A stretch of DNA of 15,871 bases from an uncultured Treponema sp. GTDB taxonomy: Bacteria > Spirochaetota > Spirochaetia > Treponematales > Treponemataceae. Position 1 is the stretch's first letter. Each line of letters begins with the position of its first letter. The position numbers and the translations under genes are program-made. Positions 13,712-15,871 of the stretch are shown piece by piece. The notes below the pieces were generated by a model. That model was not told where the DNA came from and did not search any database. It worked only from the letters and a program-made list of their open reading frames with translations. The stretch lies in the NCBI GenBank assembly GCA_947167745.1, contig CAMVJE010000031.1, positions 1-15,871 of the forward strand. The letters are read 5' to 3'.

Positions 13712-13741
13712 AGTATAGCCTGACCGCTTTCCCGTTGTCAC
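13712..13741 (-). promoter_or_regulatory. Promoter for the VOC remnant
   Basis: Minus strand: GTGACA (complement of 13736-13741), 18-base spacer, TATACT (complement of 13712-13717). The -35 box overlaps the stop codon of the kinase-hydrolase fusion gene. The leader of about 120 bases to 13585 contains no other feature that I recognise. Confidence 0.55.
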
Positions 13742-15669
13742 ACAAACTCTTTACTGCCCAGCTCGTATCCCCATACCACAGGTTTTTCAGAGCCTTCCGG
13801 CAGCAGATTGTGCGTATAGCTTTGTTCCTCGTGCCTGCGGATAAATGTGTTGGGACCGATGCAGTACAATTCGATATGGATATTCTGGTTTACACGCACC
13901 AGATACAGTTTCCCGTTCTTCACTTCAATATGGATTTTGCCGGGAAGATATGTGCCGGTGAACTTCTGAAGATGCTCCTCCGAAACCGGTACCTCATCCG
14001 GCCTCGACGCATGTTTAGGTTCTATTCCATACAGGATTTCTGCGATGCCTGTTCCCAACCGGTACTGGTTCAGCGATTCATTATTTGAAAGAATGATGAT
14101 GCAGAGGTCGTCCTCAAAAAAGTACTGTGTGTACGTGGCAATCCCGTTAGCATCGCCGCCGTGAGCATACATCGTTACGCCGTTCCGCTCATGATGTTCC
14201 AGCCCGTAGCAGTAATGATTCATATTCTCTGCAAAATAACGTTCATATGCCTTTGCGGACAGCAGCTTTCGCTCTTTCAGGCATTCGTACCACTTCTGAA
14301 GATCGTCGCAGTTCGAAACCAATGCCCCTGCTCCCATCAAAAACAGGTTGTTCACATACGGTACACGAACCGTTTGTCCGTAATCATGCATGTAATTGTT
14401 TGCCTTGTTTCCTTGAACAGCCAAGCCGTCGTCAAACGTGGTATTGACCATCCCAAGGGGAAGGAAAATGTTCTCACTCAAGAAATCCGCATAGGACTGT
14501 TTTGAAACATGTTTAATAATCCAAGCCAGCAGATTGTAATTTGAATTGTTGTAATTGAACGATTCTCCCGGAGTACTTACCGGCTGTTTCAGAATCCATT
14601 TACTGAGGAAAGCTTTTCTGTCATAGGGCAGTCTGTCTTCCCCAATATAAAAGTCATCCTCGAAATTATAAAAGTTATACAGTCCTGATGTATGGGAGAG
14701 AAGATTATGGACAGTAATCCCGGCAGGAATCTGCAAATCTTCTGGGAGATATGTATTCGCATCTTCGTCCAGAGATAAAAGCCCTTTGTCATACAGAAGC
14801 ATAACAGCGAAGGCTGTAAACTGCTTTGTGACCGATGCAATTGTAAAACGGGTGGACATTGTGTTCTTTGTACCAAACTCAGCACAGGAGTAGCCACGAC
14901 TGGTTTCCCACAAGATCTTACCATTTTTCACAATGCGAATAGCACCCCAAAAATCCCAGTATTCTATCTCCTTCCCTATGAATTCAGCCAAGCGATGCTG
15001 AATATCATTTTCTTTTAGATTCTTTGGACATATAAGTCCAAAATACTGTTCAATTTGTTCCACCATATTCAAAGGTGAACTTATATCTAGTCTCGAAAAA
15101 CATTGAAGTCCCAAGCTCTGAGCATCTTCATAAAATGCGGTAATCGCTGCCTCTTTTCTAATTTCAATTCTCCGCTTTTTTTCTTCGTCAGAAATACCTT
15201 CTGTACACAAGATGGCAGACTTCATCCCATTATGGTCGTCTCGTCCAAAGAAATCAGTCTCACAGACATCTCTATCAACTGTAAGATATACTATGCGATC
15301 ACGATCCGCCACCGATAACAGATATTCTATATCTATCATACCTTCAAAAAGCACGAAGTCATGCACTTCTGAAAGCCTGTTCAACTCTTCGATTATCATG
15401 GGTGTTTGCTCAGATATAACGCCTCTTTCCCAATCTACCATTTTATCTAATGACCATTGCCAAAAGTCAGAGGCATCCATTGTCATATATTTGTGCTTAG
15501 ATGGATCAGCCTGCTTGTAAAAATCAAATCTTCGTTCATCGCCACTTAGGCAATATATGTTATTCCTTTGAGTTAATAGTTTTGCGATTGTTGTCTTTCC
15601 AGCGCAAGGACATCCCAGTAAGAAAAGCACATTTCTATTCACTTTATCATGTTTTATTATAGAACCCAT
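13738..15669 (-). CDS. P-loop kinase-like domain fused to beta-lactamase-type serine hydrolase
   Basis: The 643-residue protein has two full domains. Residues 1-215 are a P-loop nucleotide kinase-like domain: VLFLLGCPCAGKTTIAKLL with Walker A at 19-27, a DER segment (44-46), FVLFEG (105-110) as likely Walker B strand, and an Arg/Lys-rich lid EEKKRRIEIRKEA. Residues about 222-540 are a class C beta-lactamase-like hydrolase: SVTK (Ser279, Lys282), YNN (373-375) and HGG (503-505), followed by a small beta domain from 565 (KFTGTYLPGKIHIEV). There is no signal peptide, so it is cytoplasmic. The ATG at 15667-15669 is chosen because GGAG lies six bases upstream and the preceding gene's stop is one base away; a start seven codons earlier would overlap that gene. 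The DNA for the kinase part is near 35% GC, the hydrolase part 43-52%. Function unknown; a peptidase or esterase with nucleotide-dependent modification is possible. Confidence 0.9.
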   Translation of the reverse strand: MGSIIKHDKVNRNVLFLLGCPCAGKTTIAKLLTQRNNIYCLSGDERRFDFYKQADPSKHKYMTMDASDFWQWSLDKMVDWERGVISEQTPMIIEELNRLSEVHDFVLFEGMIDIEYLLSVADRDRIVYLTVDRDVCETDFFGRDDHNGMKSAILCTEGISDEEKKRRIEIRKEAAITAFYEDAQSLGLQCFSRLDISSPLNMVEQIEQYFGLICPKNLKENDIQHRLAEFIGKEIEYWDFWGAIRIVKNGKILWETSRGYSCAEFGTKNTMSTRFTIASVTKQFTAFAVMLLYDKGLLSLDEDANTYLPEDLQIPAGITVHNLLSHTSGLYNFYNFEDDFYIGEDRLPYDRKAFLSKWILKQPVSTPGESFNYNNSNYNLLAWIIKHVSKQSYADFLSENIFLPLGMVNTTFDDGLAVQGNKANNYMHDYGQTVRVPYVNNLFLMGAGALVSNCDDLQKWYECLKERKLLSAKAYERYFAENMNHYCYGLEHHERNGVTMYAHGGDANGIATYTQYFFEDDLCIIILSNNESLNQYRLGTGIAEILYGIEPKHASRPDEVPVSEEHLQKFTGTYLPGKIHIEVKNGKLYLVRVNQNIHIELYCIGPNTFIRRHEEQSYTHNLLPEGSEKPVVWGYELGSKEFV

Positions 15670-15670
15670 T

Positions 15671-15871
15671 CTATTCTCCAAGTCCTGCATATGGGATTTC
15701 GTGAATCAGACACTCTGCAGCGACTTCAATATCTTCGTAGTCAAGTTCCTCGCCTTCTCGGGCGGCGCATTCAAACTCATCAATGATGTTTTCAATCAGC
15801 ACCATGTCGATGAAGAGTGGGAGTTTTCCCAGCAGCTCGTCCGGCACTTCCGTTTCTGTTTTGTAGCCCTG
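15671..15871 (-). CDS. Phosphotransferase-like protein, C-terminal part, cut by window edge
   Basis: The last 66 residues of a gene that enters from the right. They are acidic and helical: QGYKTETEVPDELLGKLPLF, then DMVLIENIIDEFE, then AAECLIHEIPYAGLGE. A GY followed by L-P-x-x-L-x-x-L-P-L-F and a long helix is the common ending of aminoglycoside/choline kinase-like phosphotransferases, but the catalytic part is outside the window, so the assignment is tentative. GC content is about 50%, like the hydrolase half of the next gene and unlike the kinase half. The stop at 15671-15673 is one base from the ATG of the fusion gene, whose ribosome binding site lies inside this gene, so the two are translationally coupled. 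Confidence 0.6.
   Translation of the reverse strand, partial: QGYKTETEVPDELLGKLPLFIDMVLIENIIDEFECAAREGEELDYEDIEVAAECLIHEIPYAGLGE

Noticed and set aside
1..15871. CRISPR arrays, tRNA or rRNA genes, phage or conjugation modules
   Set aside because: No regularly spaced repeats, no cloverleaf or rRNA-like stretches and no phage or transfer genes were recognised on reading both strands.

Overview
The window is AT-rich bacterial DNA with strong AAGGAGG-type ribosome binding sites, sigma70-like promoters and same-strand gene blocks. The sugar-binding lipoprotein has a relaxed lipobox (Cys at residues 20 and 24, no Leu at -3), and gene content and base use look like a host-associated Treponema-type spirochaete or a gut Firmicute. 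I lean towards Treponema, as inference only.

Region 1-3000 is a graveyard of small accessory genes, mostly on the minus strand. It holds the start of an unknown gene (1-97), the tail of a GNAT acetyltransferase joined to the head of a P-loop ATPase (98-470, with a textbook promoter at 535-563), an unidentified fragment (636-770) and a phosphotransferase that has lost its middle (811-1631). An apparently intact CPBP intramembrane protease (1777-2550) has its own promoter and terminator. Divergent from it lies the frameshifted end of a second intramembrane protease, YhfC-like (2600-2940).

Region 3000-6500: a small predicted secreted or membrane protein (3135-3500) sits behind an extended -10 promoter. 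Pyruvate kinase with an extra C-terminal swivelling domain (3609-5426) follows on the plus strand. It converges on an aldo/keto reductase broken by a one-base frameshift in an A7 run (5518-6461).

Region 6520-13050 is the best-organised part, a minus-strand alpha-glucan uptake and use operon: sugar-binding lipoprotein, two permeases, LacI-type regulator, 4-alpha-glucanotransferase, and a histidine phosphatase that has lost its catalytic N-terminus. A consensus promoter (12976-13004) carries phased A-tracts upstream and a perfect 14-bp LacI-type palindrome at the start site, with two further partial copies. A hairpin plus T-run between the binding protein gene and the first permease probably lowers permease expression. 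No transport ATPase is encoded here, so one encoded elsewhere is presumably used. A terminator closes the operon at 6521-6580.

Region 13057-15871 is accessory again: a C-terminal fragment of an unknown protein, the tail of an IS256-type transposase fused to a collapsed VOC-family gene, and then a 643-residue protein joining a P-loop kinase-like domain to a complete beta-lactamase-like serine hydrolase. The fusion is translationally coupled to a phosphotransferase-like gene that runs off the window. Base composition changes sharply at the domain junction, so the fusion looks recent and mosaic. No RNA genes, CRISPR arrays or intact mobile elements were seen.
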